A stretch of 64,000 nucleotides of DNA from Paractinoplanes brasiliensis (GTDB taxonomy: Bacteria; Actinomycetota; Actinomycetes; Mycobacteriales; Micromonosporaceae). This document shows positions 33,912-41,641 of the stretch, piece after piece. Both the position numbers and the translations under genes were made by a program. The notes under the pieces were generated by a model. That model had not been told where the DNA came from, did not search any database, and saw only the letters and a program-made list of their open reading frames with translations. Location of the stretch: positions 992,001 through 1,056,000 of the forward strand of contig NZ_SNWR01000002.1 in NCBI RefSeq assembly GCF_004362215.1, written 5' to 3'. How positions within the stretch are numbered: position 1 is the first letter of the stretch; every line of letters begins with the position of its first letter.

Positions 33912-35030
33912 ATGATCATGGAAAGCGGAGCCGAGACCCGTGGGCGCGACCGGCAGCAGCGGAGGGCTGCCGGCAGCGCCCTGCGGAGGATCGGTGTTCT
34001 TGTCGCGGCGTTCGCGCTGACCCTGACAGGGCTGGCCGCCCCGGCGCACGCCGCCGACGGGCTGACGGCGTTCATCACCAGTTCCGACCAGATTCCCAGC
34101 GGCAAATCCCTGTCGGCCTCGATCCTGATCGGCGCCGACCAGGACATCGTCCCGCAGAGCATCCGGGTCGTGACGACGCTGCCCCAGGGTGTCACCTTCG
34201 AGCGCACCGAATGCGGGCCCGACGGGAACGCCGCCTGCCCCGACGGACCCTGCGAGGCAGCCGCCTCCACCGTGACCTGCGCCGTGGCCGTGGCCGCACC
34301 GACCCGGGAGCCGAGCTACGCCTTCAACCTGCTCCTGCGGGTGCAGGGGGCCGTGGGGAGCCGGGTCACGATCAGCACGACCGCCACCGCCGAGAAGCAG
34401 GACGGCACGCAGGTCAGCGCGAACAGCGAGACCACCGTACGGATTGTGCAGTCCAGCGACGTCGGCATCAAGGTCGAGAAGATCTCCGGCCCGTCCGGCC
34501 CGAAGAACGTCGTGAGGTACACGTACGTCCTCCACAACTACGGCCCGCTGGACGTGGCCGCGGGCAACGCCGTGTTCTTCGAGTCGGGCAAGCCGTCCGG
34601 GCTCGGGCTCTACGGCTTCAAACCGGCCAAGGTCAGCTGCTTCCAGGACACGACCGGCCCGATGTTCTGCGGCACCGAGACCAAGCTGGCCCCGGGGCAG
34701 GAGACCCGCGCGACCCGCGAGCTGGCCGTGCCGGCCGACAGCGAGCTCTGGGGCAAGAAGGTCACGATGACGGCATCGGTGTTCGACTACCCGCCGGGCG
34801 TCGGCGGCGACCCGTCCAACAACGTCGTGCAGTTCGAGCTCGACTTCACCGGCAAGCCGTCGACGGGCGGCGGCACCGCGGCCCCGGCGCCCGGCGACGG
34901 CGACGGCGGCGAGGGCGGCGGCCTGCCGGTCACCGGCGCTCCGGCCCTCGCGGTGGCCGGCGCGGGCCTGGCCCTGCTCGCGCTGGGCGCGGGCGCACTG
35001 CTGCTGACCCGGCGCCGCCGCCTCGGATGA
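33912..35030 (+). CDS. LPxTG-anchored (sortase substrate-like) surface protein
   Basis: The 372-residue protein has a long signal peptide (to AHA, about residue 47), repeated beta-sandwich DUF11-like domains (SIRVVTTLPQGVTFERTECG; DVGIKVEKISG then VVRYTYVLHNYGPLDVAA) with paired Cys residues, an acidic Gly-rich linker and a C-terminal sorting signal LPVTG, a hydrophobic helix and RRRR. Sortase would cleave between Thr and Gly and attach it to peptidoglycan. Ligand or adhesive role is unknown. The ATG at 33912 is 8 bases after TATCGT; ATG 33918 is possible. A strong terminator follows. Confidence 0.85.
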   Translation: MIMESGAETRGRDRQQRRAAGSALRRIGVLVAAFALTLTGLAAPAHAADGLTAFITSSDQIPSGKSLSASILIGADQDIVPQSIRVVTTLPQGVTFERTECGPDGNAACPDGPCEAAASTVTCAVAVAAPTREPSYAFNLLLRVQGAVGSRVTISTTATAEKQDGTQVSANSETTVRIVQSSDVGIKVEKISGPSGPKNVVRYTYVLHNYGPLDVAAGNAVFFESGKPSGLGLYGFKPAKVSCFQDTTGPMFCGTETKLAPGQETRATRELAVPADSELWGKKVTMTASVFDYPPGVGGDPSNNVVQFELDFTGKPSTGGGTAAPAPGDGDGGEGGGLPVTGAPALAVAGAGLALLALGAGALLLTRRRRLG

Positions 35031-35039
35031 CGTCACCGC

Positions 35040-35078
35040 GGCGGGCTGACCGTGCACTGCTCGCACGGTCAGCCCGCC
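35040..35078. terminator. Terminator after the LPxTG gene
   Basis: A perfect 16-bp stem, 35040-35055 pairing with 35063-35078, with a 7-base loop (ACTGCTC), begins 9 bases after the stop codon. Confidence 0.92.
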
Positions 35079-35202
35079 GCCCCCACCCTGCGCGGATGGC
35101 CGGTTCACCGAGATCGATGCCTTCCACACCACTGCGCTGTTCTCCGGGTTCCGGTTGCCGCTCGAACCCGACCGATGAGGTTCCGCCGCCGGTACCGTCT
35201 CA

Positions 35203-35751
35203 ATGACCATGGCGAAACTTCTGTACTCCGCGACGATGTCCCTCGACGGTTTCATCGCCGGCCCCGGCGGCGACATGAGCTGGATGACCCGGCTGCCCGA
35301 GACCGGCCCGCACGAGACGGCCGACGGCCTGTGGAAGCAGGTCGGCTCGCTGCTGACCGGCGCGCGCACCTACGGCGGTGACGACCCGAACGCCGGCACC
35401 GACCAGGAGGGCGCTTTCAACGGCCAATGGTCGGGTCCCGAGTTCGTGCTGACCCACAACCCGCCCGCCACCTCCCCGCCGGGCGTCACGTTCGTGACCG
35501 ACCTGCCCACGGCCGTCGACGCCGCCCTGGCGGCCGCCGGCGACCTCTACGCGTGTGTGCTCGGCGCCGACGTGGCCGCCCAGTGCCTGGCCGCCGGCCT
35601 GCTCGACGAGATCCTGGTCTTCGTCGCCCCCGTGCTGCTCGGCGACGGCACCCCGCTGTTCCGCCACCCTGGCGGCACGTTCGTGGCGCTCGACGAGATC
35701 TCGTCCACCACCGGCCCCGTCCCGACCATCCGGCTACGCGTCCGCAGGTAA
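35203..35751 (+). CDS. Dihydrofolate reductase family protein (RibD C-terminal-like)
   Basis: The 182-residue protein has the RibD C-terminal/DHFR-like fold: KLLYSATMSLDGFIAGPGGD near the N-terminus, LLTGARTYGG, FVLTHNPP and VLGADVAAQCLAAGLLDEIL then FVAPVLLGDGTPLF. Proteins of this kind are NADPH-dependent reductases of unknown substrate. ATG 35203 and ATG 35209 are both possible; the second begins closer to the conserved first strand. It stands alone, with the 26-codon reading frame convergent 11 bp downstream. Confidence 0.87.
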   Translation: MTMAKLLYSATMSLDGFIAGPGGDMSWMTRLPETGPHETADGLWKQVGSLLTGARTYGGDDPNAGTDQEGAFNGQWSGPEFVLTHNPPATSPPGVTFVTDLPTAVDAALAAAGDLYACVLGADVAAQCLAAGLLDEILVFVAPVLLGDGTPLFRHPGGTFVALDEISSTTGPVPTIRLRVRR

Positions 35752-35762
35752 CCCGGCCGCTG

Positions 35763-35843
35763 CTACAGACCCACCTTCTTGACACCGTAGCCGGCCTGGT
35801 TGGTGGTGAACCCCTCGAACTCCGGCTCGGCTTCAGGGGGCAT
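35763..35843 (-). CDS. Possible 26-residue peptide coupled to the DapA-like gene
   Basis: ATG 35843-35841 overlaps the stop of the DapA-like gene as ATGA and opens a 26-codon frame ending at TAG. The product is acidic in the first half (PPEAEPEFEG) and ends NQAGYGVKKVGL. Coupled overlap of this type usually marks a real gene in this genome. I do not recognise it. NQAGY also occurs in the N-terminal domain of GH9 enzymes, so a truncated remnant is an alternative to a genuine small peptide. Confidence 0.35.
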   Translation of the reverse strand: MPPEAEPEFEGFTTNQAGYGVKKVGL

Positions 35844-36634
35844 CAGGCGGGTGGCGACGGGAACGGGACGGCCGCGAGGGACTCGCGCGCGGCGGGCAGC
35901 AGCGGCAGCCGTACGTCCGGGGTGGGGACGCGGCCTTGGGCGTGCAGGACGGCCTTGATGACGGTCGGGTTGGGCTCGGCGAACAGGGCCGCCGACAACC
36001 GGGCCAGCCGATGCCCCAGCTCCGGCTCCCATGCGGACATCAGCGACGCGTACGCCCCGGTCTCGATGTGGGCCGAGGCCAGGATCCCGCCGTGCGCGCC
36101 GAGGGCCAGCAGCGGGGAGATGACCACGTCGTCGCCGCCGAGGATCGCGAAGCCGGGGGGCGGGTCGGCCATCAGCGCGATCACGTCGGCGTCGATGCCC
36201 CCGGCGGCCAGCTTGATCCCGGCCACCCCGGGCAGGGCCGCGATCCGCCGCAGCGCCCCGGCCGACAGCGGCTGCGCCGTGCGGTACGGGACGTGGTACA
36301 CCACCAGCGGCACCGGGCTGCGCCGCGCCACCGACGCGAGGTACGCGACCACCCCGTCCTCACCGGGCCGCACGAACGGCGGCACCAGGGTGAGCGCGGC
36401 CGTCGCCGATTCCGGGGTGACCGGGCCGCCGGCGATCAGCTGGGCCGAGCGGTCGCGGCTGACCCGGCCCAGCAACTCCAGCACCGCCGACTGCTCGGCC
36501 GGGGACAGCGCGGACGGCTCGGCGGTCGTGCCGAGGGCCACCAATCCGGCCGCGCCGCCGTCCAGCACATCGTGGGCCAGCTGCTCCAGGGCCGCGAGGG
36601 CGACCGAACCGTCGGCGGCGAACGGGGTGATCAA
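35843..36634 (-). CDS. Dihydrodipicolinate synthase (DapA/NanA) family aldolase, probable N-terminal frameshift
   Basis: The 263-residue frame is a DapA/NAL-type class I aldolase with VALGTTAEPSALSPAE (the GTTGE loop), the Tyr of VVYHVPYR and the Schiff-base Lys in VAGIKLAAGG. The N-terminus is abnormal: the frame can only begin with TTG 36634 at LITPFAADG. An upstream ATG (36660 or 36657) reads MMLSGLYV, the usual start of the family, but in another phase and ends in TGA. One extra C in the sequence around 36635-36638 would restore LSGLYVPLITPF. Either a base is missing from the sequence or the gene is broken. The substrate (pyruvate with some aldehyde) is unknown. Confidence 0.75.
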   Translation of the reverse strand: MITPFAADGSVALAALEQLAHDVLDGGAAGLVALGTTAEPSALSPAEQSAVLELLGRVSRDRSAQLIAGGPVTPESATAALTLVPPFVRPGEDGVVAYLASVARRSPVPLVVYHVPYRTAQPLSAGALRRIAALPGVAGIKLAAGGIDADVIALMADPPPGFAILGGDDVVISPLLALGAHGGILASAHIETGAYASLMSAWEPELGHRLARLSAALFAEPNPTVIKAVLHAQGRVPTPDVRLPLLPAARESLAAVPFPSPPA

Positions 36635-36717
36635 CGGACGTACAGGCCACTCAGCATCATGCCGGCCACGGTGTCAGCCCGTACGGGTAAGGTCCATTTA
36701 ATTGCGCTCGGCTATTG

Positions 36718-37737
36718 TTAAGCAACGCTGAAGTATGCCGCGCAGGCCAGGTTGTCGAGGGCCCCCGCCCGCCGGGCCGCGGCGATCAGCCGGTCGACGG
36801 CTTCCCGCGGCTCACCGGCCATCGCCTCCCTCATCTCGGCGCGCGTGACGACGGTGTGCAGCCCGTCCGAGCAGAGCAGATAACGGTCACCCGGCAGCAC
36901 CGTCCGCAGTGCCAGGTCCGCTTCGACGTGCTCACCCCAGCCCAGGGCCCGTACGAGCAACGCCCGCTTCTCGTGGCCGGCGACGGCCGCGGGGTCCAGT
37001 TCGCCCCGGTCGACCTGAGCCTGCACCCACGTGTGGTCGTGGGTGAGCAGCGTCAACTCCCCGTGGCGCAGCAGGTAGGCGCGGGTGTCGCCGACATGCG
37101 CCAGCACCAGCCGGGAGCCGTGCCGCACCAGCGCGGTCAAGGTCGTCACCGGCTGATCGTCGGCGGGAAGGGCCCGGACAGCCCGGTCGGCGGCCTCCAC
37201 GGCGTTCTCGACCTCGCCGAGGGACGTCCCCGCGAGTCCTCTCAACGCCTCGATAGCCGCCTCGGCCGCGTGCCCGCCGTACGGTCCCCGAGTGCCGTCG
37301 GCCACGGCGACCAGCCCGGAGTCCGCGTACGCCCGGTCCTCGTTGCTGTCGCGCGCGGTGCCGGGGTCGATCGCCGCCGCGAAACGGAAGTCGTTCATGC
37401 TGGTGTCCTTTCCGGACAGGTGCTGAACGAGGTCGGAGGTCAGCCGGGCCCGGGTTGCGGTGTCCGCGCTGACCCGCCGCCAGAAATTTGTCACCGCGTC
37501 GGCGGCCTCGGCGGGCGGCAGCGAGCAGACCGACCGGATCTCGGCCAGCGGCATCCCTATTCCGCGCAGCCGCCCCACCAGCCGGGCCCGCGCGAGCTGC
37601 GCCTCGTCGTAGAACCGGTAACCCGACTCCGCGTCCACGGCGGCGGGCGGCAACAGCCCCATCTGGTCGTAGAGCCGCAGCGCCTTGGGTGTCAGCCCGG
37701 CCGCGCGCGCGAACGCTCCGATCGTCAGCAGACCCAC
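36718..37737 (-). CDS. MerR regulator fused to a PP2C-type protein phosphatase
   Basis: The 339-residue protein joins a MerR DNA-binding domain (LLTIGAFARAAGLTPKALRL, then YRFYDEAQLARARLV) to a PP2C Ser/Thr phosphatase from about residue 114. PP2C metal sites are seen in SNEDRAY, VADGTRGPYGG, LLCSDGLHT and the final DNLACAA. GTG 37737 has GAGGAGG 8 bases upstream. A second in-frame ATG at 37398, exactly at the start of the phosphatase domain, also has a good AAAGGA 7 bases upstream, so a free phosphatase may be made as well. A MerR-type palindrome lies 52-64 bp upstream. The gene follows the ECF sigma gene in the same direction. Confidence 0.9.
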   Translation of the reverse strand: MGLLTIGAFARAAGLTPKALRLYDQMGLLPPAAVDAESGYRFYDEAQLARARLVGRLRGIGMPLAEIRSVCSLPPAEAADAVTNFWRRVSADTATRARLTSDLVQHLSGKDTSMNDFRFAAAIDPGTARDSNEDRAYADSGLVAVADGTRGPYGGHAAEAAIEALRGLAGTSLGEVENAVEAADRAVRALPADDQPVTTLTALVRHGSRLVLAHVGDTRAYLLRHGELTLLTHDHTWVQAQVDRGELDPAAVAGHEKRALLVRALGWGEHVEADLALRTVLPGDRYLLCSDGLHTVVTRAEMREAMAGEPREAVDRLIAAARRAGALDNLACAAYFSVA

Positions 37738-37788
37738 GGCGACGTCCTCCTCGTGCCGGTCACCGCGACCGGCACGCCCCACGCTGGC

Positions 37789-37801
37789 CCTTGCCCCAAG
37801 G
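37789..37801. promoter_or_regulatory. MerR-type operator upstream of the MerR-PP2C gene
   Basis: CCTTG-CCC-CAAGG is a perfect 5-3-5 palindrome next to two tandem GGTCAA boxes (TTGACC on the minus strand, 37800-37811). MerR proteins bind such palindromes between the -35 and -10 elements, and TTGACC would be the -35. It overlaps the end of the ECF sigma gene. Confidence 0.55.
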
Positions 37802-37807
37802 TCAAGG

Positions 37808-39010
37808 TCAAGACCGCTTCCCCGTACGGGCGTGCAGGCGCGCCGCCCGCAAGGTCAGGTACCGCCTTTCCGGCTCGCTCGTGGTCGCGGCCGCGGCGAT
37901 GCGGTACTGCCCGAAGGCGCCGTCGCGGTCGCCTGCCAGTTCGAGCAGGTGCGCGCGGGTGGCCGCCACCCGGTGATGCCCCGGCAACTGTGCCGCGACC
38001 GTGTCGACGAGCCGCAGCCCCGCCGCCGGGCCGTCGACCATGGCCACCGCGATCGCCCGGTTCAGCGTGACCACCGGGCTTGCGGTCATGCGCTCCAGGA
38101 TCGCGTACAGGGCCTGGATCTGCGGCCAGTCCGTCGCGCCGACCGATGGCGCCCGGTTGTGCAGGGCCGCGATCGCCGCCTGCAGCTGGTATTCGCCGAC
38201 CTGCCCGCGCCGGAACGCCGCGTCGAGGATCGCCGTGCCCTCGGCCGTCAGCTCCCGGTCCCACCGCGACCTGTCCTGCTCGGCCAGCGGCACCAGCTCA
38301 CCGTCCGGCCCGGTGCGGGCGGGCCGCCGCGCGTCGGTGAGCAGCATCAGCGCCAGCAGCCCGGACACCTCCGCGTCGCCGGGCCGGCGGGCGGACACCA
38401 TGCGGGTGAGCCGGATCGCCTCGGCCGACAACTCGACCCGGTGCACGGTGTCACCGCCGCTCGCATACCCCTCGTTGAAGATCAGATACAGGACCCGCAG
38501 CGCGGCCGGCAGCCGTTGCGCCGCCGCGTCGAACGGCACCCCGCGGATGCGCTGCTTGGCCCGGCTGATCCGCTGACCCATGGTCGGCTCGGGCACCAGG
38601 AACGCGCGGGCGATCTCGGCCGTGGTCAGGCCGCCGACCGCGCGCAGGGTCAGCGCCACCGCCGCGGCGTCGTTGAGGGCCGCATGGCAGCACAGCATCA
38701 GCACGTCGAGCGTGTCGTCCCGGTCGTACGCCTCCCCGCCCGGTTCACGAAGCGCGGCCTGCATCTCGCGCCGCCGCCGGGCCTGGTCGCCGCGCAGCTG
38801 GTCGAGCAGCTTGCGCGACGCCGTCCGCAGCAGCCAGCCGCGCGGGCTCTCGGGCACACCGTCGGCCGTCCAGCGCGTGTGCGCGACGATCAGCGCTTCC
38901 TGCACGGCGTCCTCGGCCGCCTCGAAGTCGCCGCAGCGGTGGGTGAGCACGCCGACGACCCGCGGCGCGAGGGCGCGCAGCAGGTCGTCGACCGGGCCGG
39001 CCGGGCTCAC
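37808..39010 (-). CDS. ECF sigma factor with C-terminal DUF6596/TPR region (ECF42-like)
   Basis: The 400-residue protein has sigma region 2 (CGDFEAAEDAVQEALIVAHT, WLLRTASRKLLDQLR), region 4 (LTTAEIARAFLVPEPTMGQR) and a long C-terminal extension with LYLIFNEGYASGGD and helical repeats. Such extended ECFs have no classic anti-sigma factor, and the C-terminal domain is thought to control activity. They occur next to YCII/DGPF genes, as here. The GTG overlaps the YCII stop as GTGA. A second, paralogous YCII/ECF pair is at 46934-48495 in the opposite orientation. Confidence 0.92.
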   Translation of the reverse strand: MSPAGPVDDLLRALAPRVVGVLTHRCGDFEAAEDAVQEALIVAHTRWTADGVPESPRGWLLRTASRKLLDQLRGDQARRRREMQAALREPGGEAYDRDDTLDVLMLCCHAALNDAAAVALTLRAVGGLTTAEIARAFLVPEPTMGQRISRAKQRIRGVPFDAAAQRLPAALRVLYLIFNEGYASGGDTVHRVELSAEAIRLTRMVSARRPGDAEVSGLLALMLLTDARRPARTGPDGELVPLAEQDRSRWDRELTAEGTAILDAAFRRGQVGEYQLQAAIAALHNRAPSVGATDWPQIQALYAILERMTASPVVTLNRAIAVAMVDGPAAGLRLVDTVAAQLPGHHRVAATRAHLLELAGDRDGAFGQYRIAAAATTSEPERRYLTLRAARLHARTGKRS

Positions 39011-39420
39011 AACTCCGGGTGCAGCTGCCGGAAGTCGTCGGCGTCCATCACCCTGCGTACGCCGATGGGCTGCCGCAACGGCACCCCACCCGGTCCGGGT
39101 ACGGCTGACACCTTGGCCGCGATCTCGAAGGCGCGCTGCTCGTCGGCGACCTCGACGATCTGGAACCCGGCCAGGAACTCCTTGGACTCGGGGAACACGC
39201 CCTCGGTGACCACGGGCGGGCCGCCGTCGCTGGTGACCTCCCTGGCGTGCTCGGGGCCGGTCAGCGCCTGTTCGTCGACCAGCTCGCCCGAGTCGAGCAG
39301 CTGCCGGCGCAGCGCGGCGTAGTAGTCCATGTGCGCCTTGACGTCGTCCGGCTCCCACTGCTCCATGGGGGTGTCCACGGCGCCGGGACGGTGGTCGACG
39401 ATGAGGATGTACTTCGGCAT
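39007..39420 (-). CDS. YCII-related (DGPF) domain protein
   Basis: The 137-residue protein begins MPKYILIVDHRPGAV and contains a degenerate DGPF region (SDGGPPVVTEGVFPESKEF then LAGFQIVEVADEQRAFEIA). YCII-fold proteins are small, some catalytic through a His-Asp dyad; the DGPF subgroup is the usual genomic partner of ECF41/42-type sigma factors, possibly as a sensor. ATG 39420 is used, preceded by GGAG, although an ATG at 39432 is in frame. It is first in the YCII/ECF/MerR-PP2C operon. Confidence 0.9.
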   Translation of the reverse strand: MPKYILIVDHRPGAVDTPMEQWEPDDVKAHMDYYAALRRQLLDSGELVDEQALTGPEHAREVTSDGGPPVVTEGVFPESKEFLAGFQIVEVADEQRAFEIAAKVSAVPGPGGVPLRQPIGVRRVMDADDFRQLHPEL

Positions 39421-39680
39421 GCGCGGCTCCATTGCTCGTACGGTCTTGTCACCCGGAGGAACGGACCCGGCCCACCGATTTCGACAACCCGCGCTCTTCA
39501 GCTTCGCCATGTTCAGGTGCACCCGCCTGCGGCGCGCCGGTTCCGCCCGCGGCGCGGATGCCCACCGACGGGACACCACACCCGGCCGCGAGCAGGGCCG
39601 GTGCGTAGCGCTTCAAGAATCCCCCCGGTGTGCGAAGCAGGAACCCTGAACGATCTCGCAATCCGGTGCTGTCCCGCGCG

Positions 39681-40496
39681 TCACGCGGCCGGGTCCGGGA
39701 CCCGTACGGCCGCGAGCTGGGTCGCCTGGGCCACGAGCGTGTCGGCCGAGTCCCACACCTCGACGATCTCGTCCATGCGCCCCGAGGTGATCTCGCTGGA
39801 CCGCATGGTGAAGCGCACCGGGCCCGGGGCGGGCAGGCGGCGCACGTACGCGGTCAGGCTCAGCGTCGGCGCCCAGCTGGTCAACCCGAGCGTCAGCGAG
39901 ATCGGGGGAGCGGGGTCGGCGGCGATCAGCAGGCTCAGCGGGTCCCAGTCCTCGTTCGAGGCGAACCGCACCCACCCCGCCGTACGTCCCTGCTGTGAGG
40001 GCCGGCCCGCCGCGAACCCGAGCACGGCCGGGTCGAGCCGGTGCTCCACGATGTCCAGCAGCGGCACCGGGAACGGCGTGCCGGCGGCCTGCGACGGCAG
40101 GAGCATGCACTCGTCCTCGGGCGGCAGCGCCGGCGGCTCGGCCCGGCCCCACCAGGGCGCCGACGCGTCGAGCACACCCTGGGTGACCAGCGCCTCGGCG
40201 CACGGCTGCCCGTCCTGCTCGAGACGCGCGCGGTACTGCCCCGCGGTGCGCCCGGCCCGCAGCAGCTCGACGGTGACGGTGGCGCGGCCGGCCGCAGGCG
40301 GGCGCAGGAACGTCGTGGTCATCGCCACCAGGTGCGGATGCTCGGCGCGGGTCTCGACGGCCCGGCCCAGCACGGCCATCAGGTAGCCGCCGTGCAGCTT
40401 GTCGCCGACCGCCCAGACGGCGTCGAGCTCGGCCTCCAGGGCCCCGTCCTTGGCGACCACCGCGGTCGCTTCCTTGAAGGTCTTCACGTCCTTCAC
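39681..40496 (-). CDS. Double-hotdog acyl-CoA thioesterase family protein
   Basis: The 271-residue protein has two hotdog repeats of the TesB/thioesterase-like type. The N-terminal repeat contains WAVGDKLHGGYLMAVLGRAV (active-site-like Gly-rich turn) and TTTFLRPPAAGRATVTVELL. The C-terminal repeat has SLLIAADPAPPISLTLG. Such enzymes hydrolyse acyl-CoA to free acid and CoA. The GTG is divergent from and 19 bp away from the HAD gene. The acyl substrate is not predictable. Confidence 0.85.
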   Translation of the reverse strand: MKDVKTFKEATAVVAKDGALEAELDAVWAVGDKLHGGYLMAVLGRAVETRAEHPHLVAMTTTFLRPPAAGRATVTVELLRAGRTAGQYRARLEQDGQPCAEALVTQGVLDASAPWWGRAEPPALPPEDECMLLPSQAAGTPFPVPLLDIVEHRLDPAVLGFAAGRPSQQGRTAGWVRFASNEDWDPLSLLIAADPAPPISLTLGLTSWAPTLSLTAYVRRLPAPGPVRFTMRSSEITSGRMDEIVEVWDSADTLVAQATQLAAVRVPDPAA

Positions 40497-40503
40497 CGTG
40501 CCC

Positions 40504-40509
40504 TAGGAT
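40504..40509 (+). promoter_or_regulatory. -10 element of the HAD gene
   Basis: TAGGAT ends 6 bases before GTG 40516, which puts transcription start at or near the G of the start codon; no Shine-Dalgarno is possible in the 19-bp gap. A weak -35 (CTTCAC, 40482-40487) lies 16 bases upstream, inside the divergent thioesterase gene start. Confidence 0.55.
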
Positions 40510-40515
40510 CGGCCG

Positions 40516-41148
40516 GTGTTCAAAGCGGTTCTGCTTGATGTGTTCGGCACACTTGTCGTCGACGTCGCCGACATATCGCCGTTCGCCTCGTTCGCCGGCG
40601 TGCCCGTCTCGGAGGTCGCCCGGGTCTACGACGAACACCTGTGGGCCCTGGCCGACGGCGCTCACGGCCCGGCGTTCCGCACGCTCGCCGACCTGGAGGC
40701 GTCCGCGCTGGCCGCCACCGAGGACCATTTCCGCGTACGCCTCCCCGGCGCGCCCGTGTCGTCGTACGAGCTCTTCCCTGACGCCGCGCCGTTCCTGGCC
40801 GCCCTCACAGTGCCCGTCTGCCTGGTGTCGGACGCCGACCGCGACCACCTGTCCGGGCTGCTCCGCTCGCTGGGCGTGACCGCCGACCACGTCGTGACCA
40901 GCGAGGACGCGCGGGCCTACAAACCCCGGCCGGAGCCGTTCCGGATGGCGTTGTCGCTGCTCGGGCTGGCCGCCGCCGATGTGCTGCACGTGGGCGACAA
41001 CCCGGACTCCGACCTGGCGGGGGCGGCGGCGCTGGGGATCGCGACCGCCTACGTCAACCGTACGGGCCGGCCGGTGCCGCCGTCGGCGCGGCCCACCTAT
41101 GTGGTCACTGATCTCCGGGAGTTGCTGCCCCACGTGAGGCCGCGGTGA
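40516..41148 (+). CDS. HAD superfamily hydrolase
   Basis: The 210-residue protein has the four HAD motifs: I LLDVFGTLV (nucleophile Asp; the second acid is Gly/Thr-substituted, so a phosphotransfer rather than phosphatase role is less certain), II CLVSDADRD, III the Lys of AYKPRPEPF, and IV HVGDNPDSDLAGA. The cap is a small alpha-helical type C1. Substrate is unknown. The gene begins 6 bases after TAGGAT and is probably leaderless. Confidence 0.85.
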   Translation: MFKAVLLDVFGTLVVDVADISPFASFAGVPVSEVARVYDEHLWALADGAHGPAFRTLADLEASALAATEDHFRVRLPGAPVSSYELFPDAAPFLAALTVPVCLVSDADRDHLSGLLRSLGVTADHVVTSEDARAYKPRPEPFRMALSLLGLAAADVLHVGDNPDSDLAGAAALGIATAYVNRTGRPVPPSARPTYVVTDLRELLPHVRPR

Positions 41149-41641
41149 TCTTGTCGTCCACGCACCGCCGCTCCGGTTGGCCAGGGCACCCCTGCCGGTG
41201 CACGTTGTGAGCTTCCAGGGTCGATCAGACCCTGTCCTTCGACCGGCCCCGACATGAAACGGCGGGGATATCCCGATGCCTGTGCCTCGCTGGGCACCGT
41301 TGCAGACCAGCGAGGCGGACCGGCCTGTCGGACGACATGGCTCCCCAGGCTCCTTCTAACATCCTATCTTCCTAGGATGCCCTACACACAGAGATCAAGA
41401 GCACAGACGAAGAGCGACCCTCCGGGCCGCTCTCGCTCCCGACCAGACAAAACAAGCTCAGCCGCCTCCGATGCTGACGTCGCGGCTGCTGGGTGGCGGC
41501 TGGCGAGCGTGTCGTTGATCGGGCGGGCCTGCGGCCGTCCGTTGTTCAGACCGAAGGCAACGCTGAGGACTGAGCGTTGATCAGCGTCTGTTCCGGGCCG
41601 TCGCGTCTCGTTCGGCGCTCAGCGCTTTTCCGGCGGAGCCG
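41149..41641. other. Gap between HAD and AraC genes
   Basis: No gene is supported. An inverted repeat CATCCTA (41360-41366) / TAGGATG (41373-41379) lies in a locally AT-rich stretch, and shares TCCTAGGATGC with 18679-18689. A small hairpin AGAGCG/CGCTCT follows at 41411-41433. A reading frame from 41254 to 41580 lacks codon bias. Confidence 0.5.

Noticed and set aside
41254..41580. 108-codon frame in the gap before the AraC gene
   Set aside because: No ribosome site or -10 at the correct place, random composition and no similarity that I recognise.
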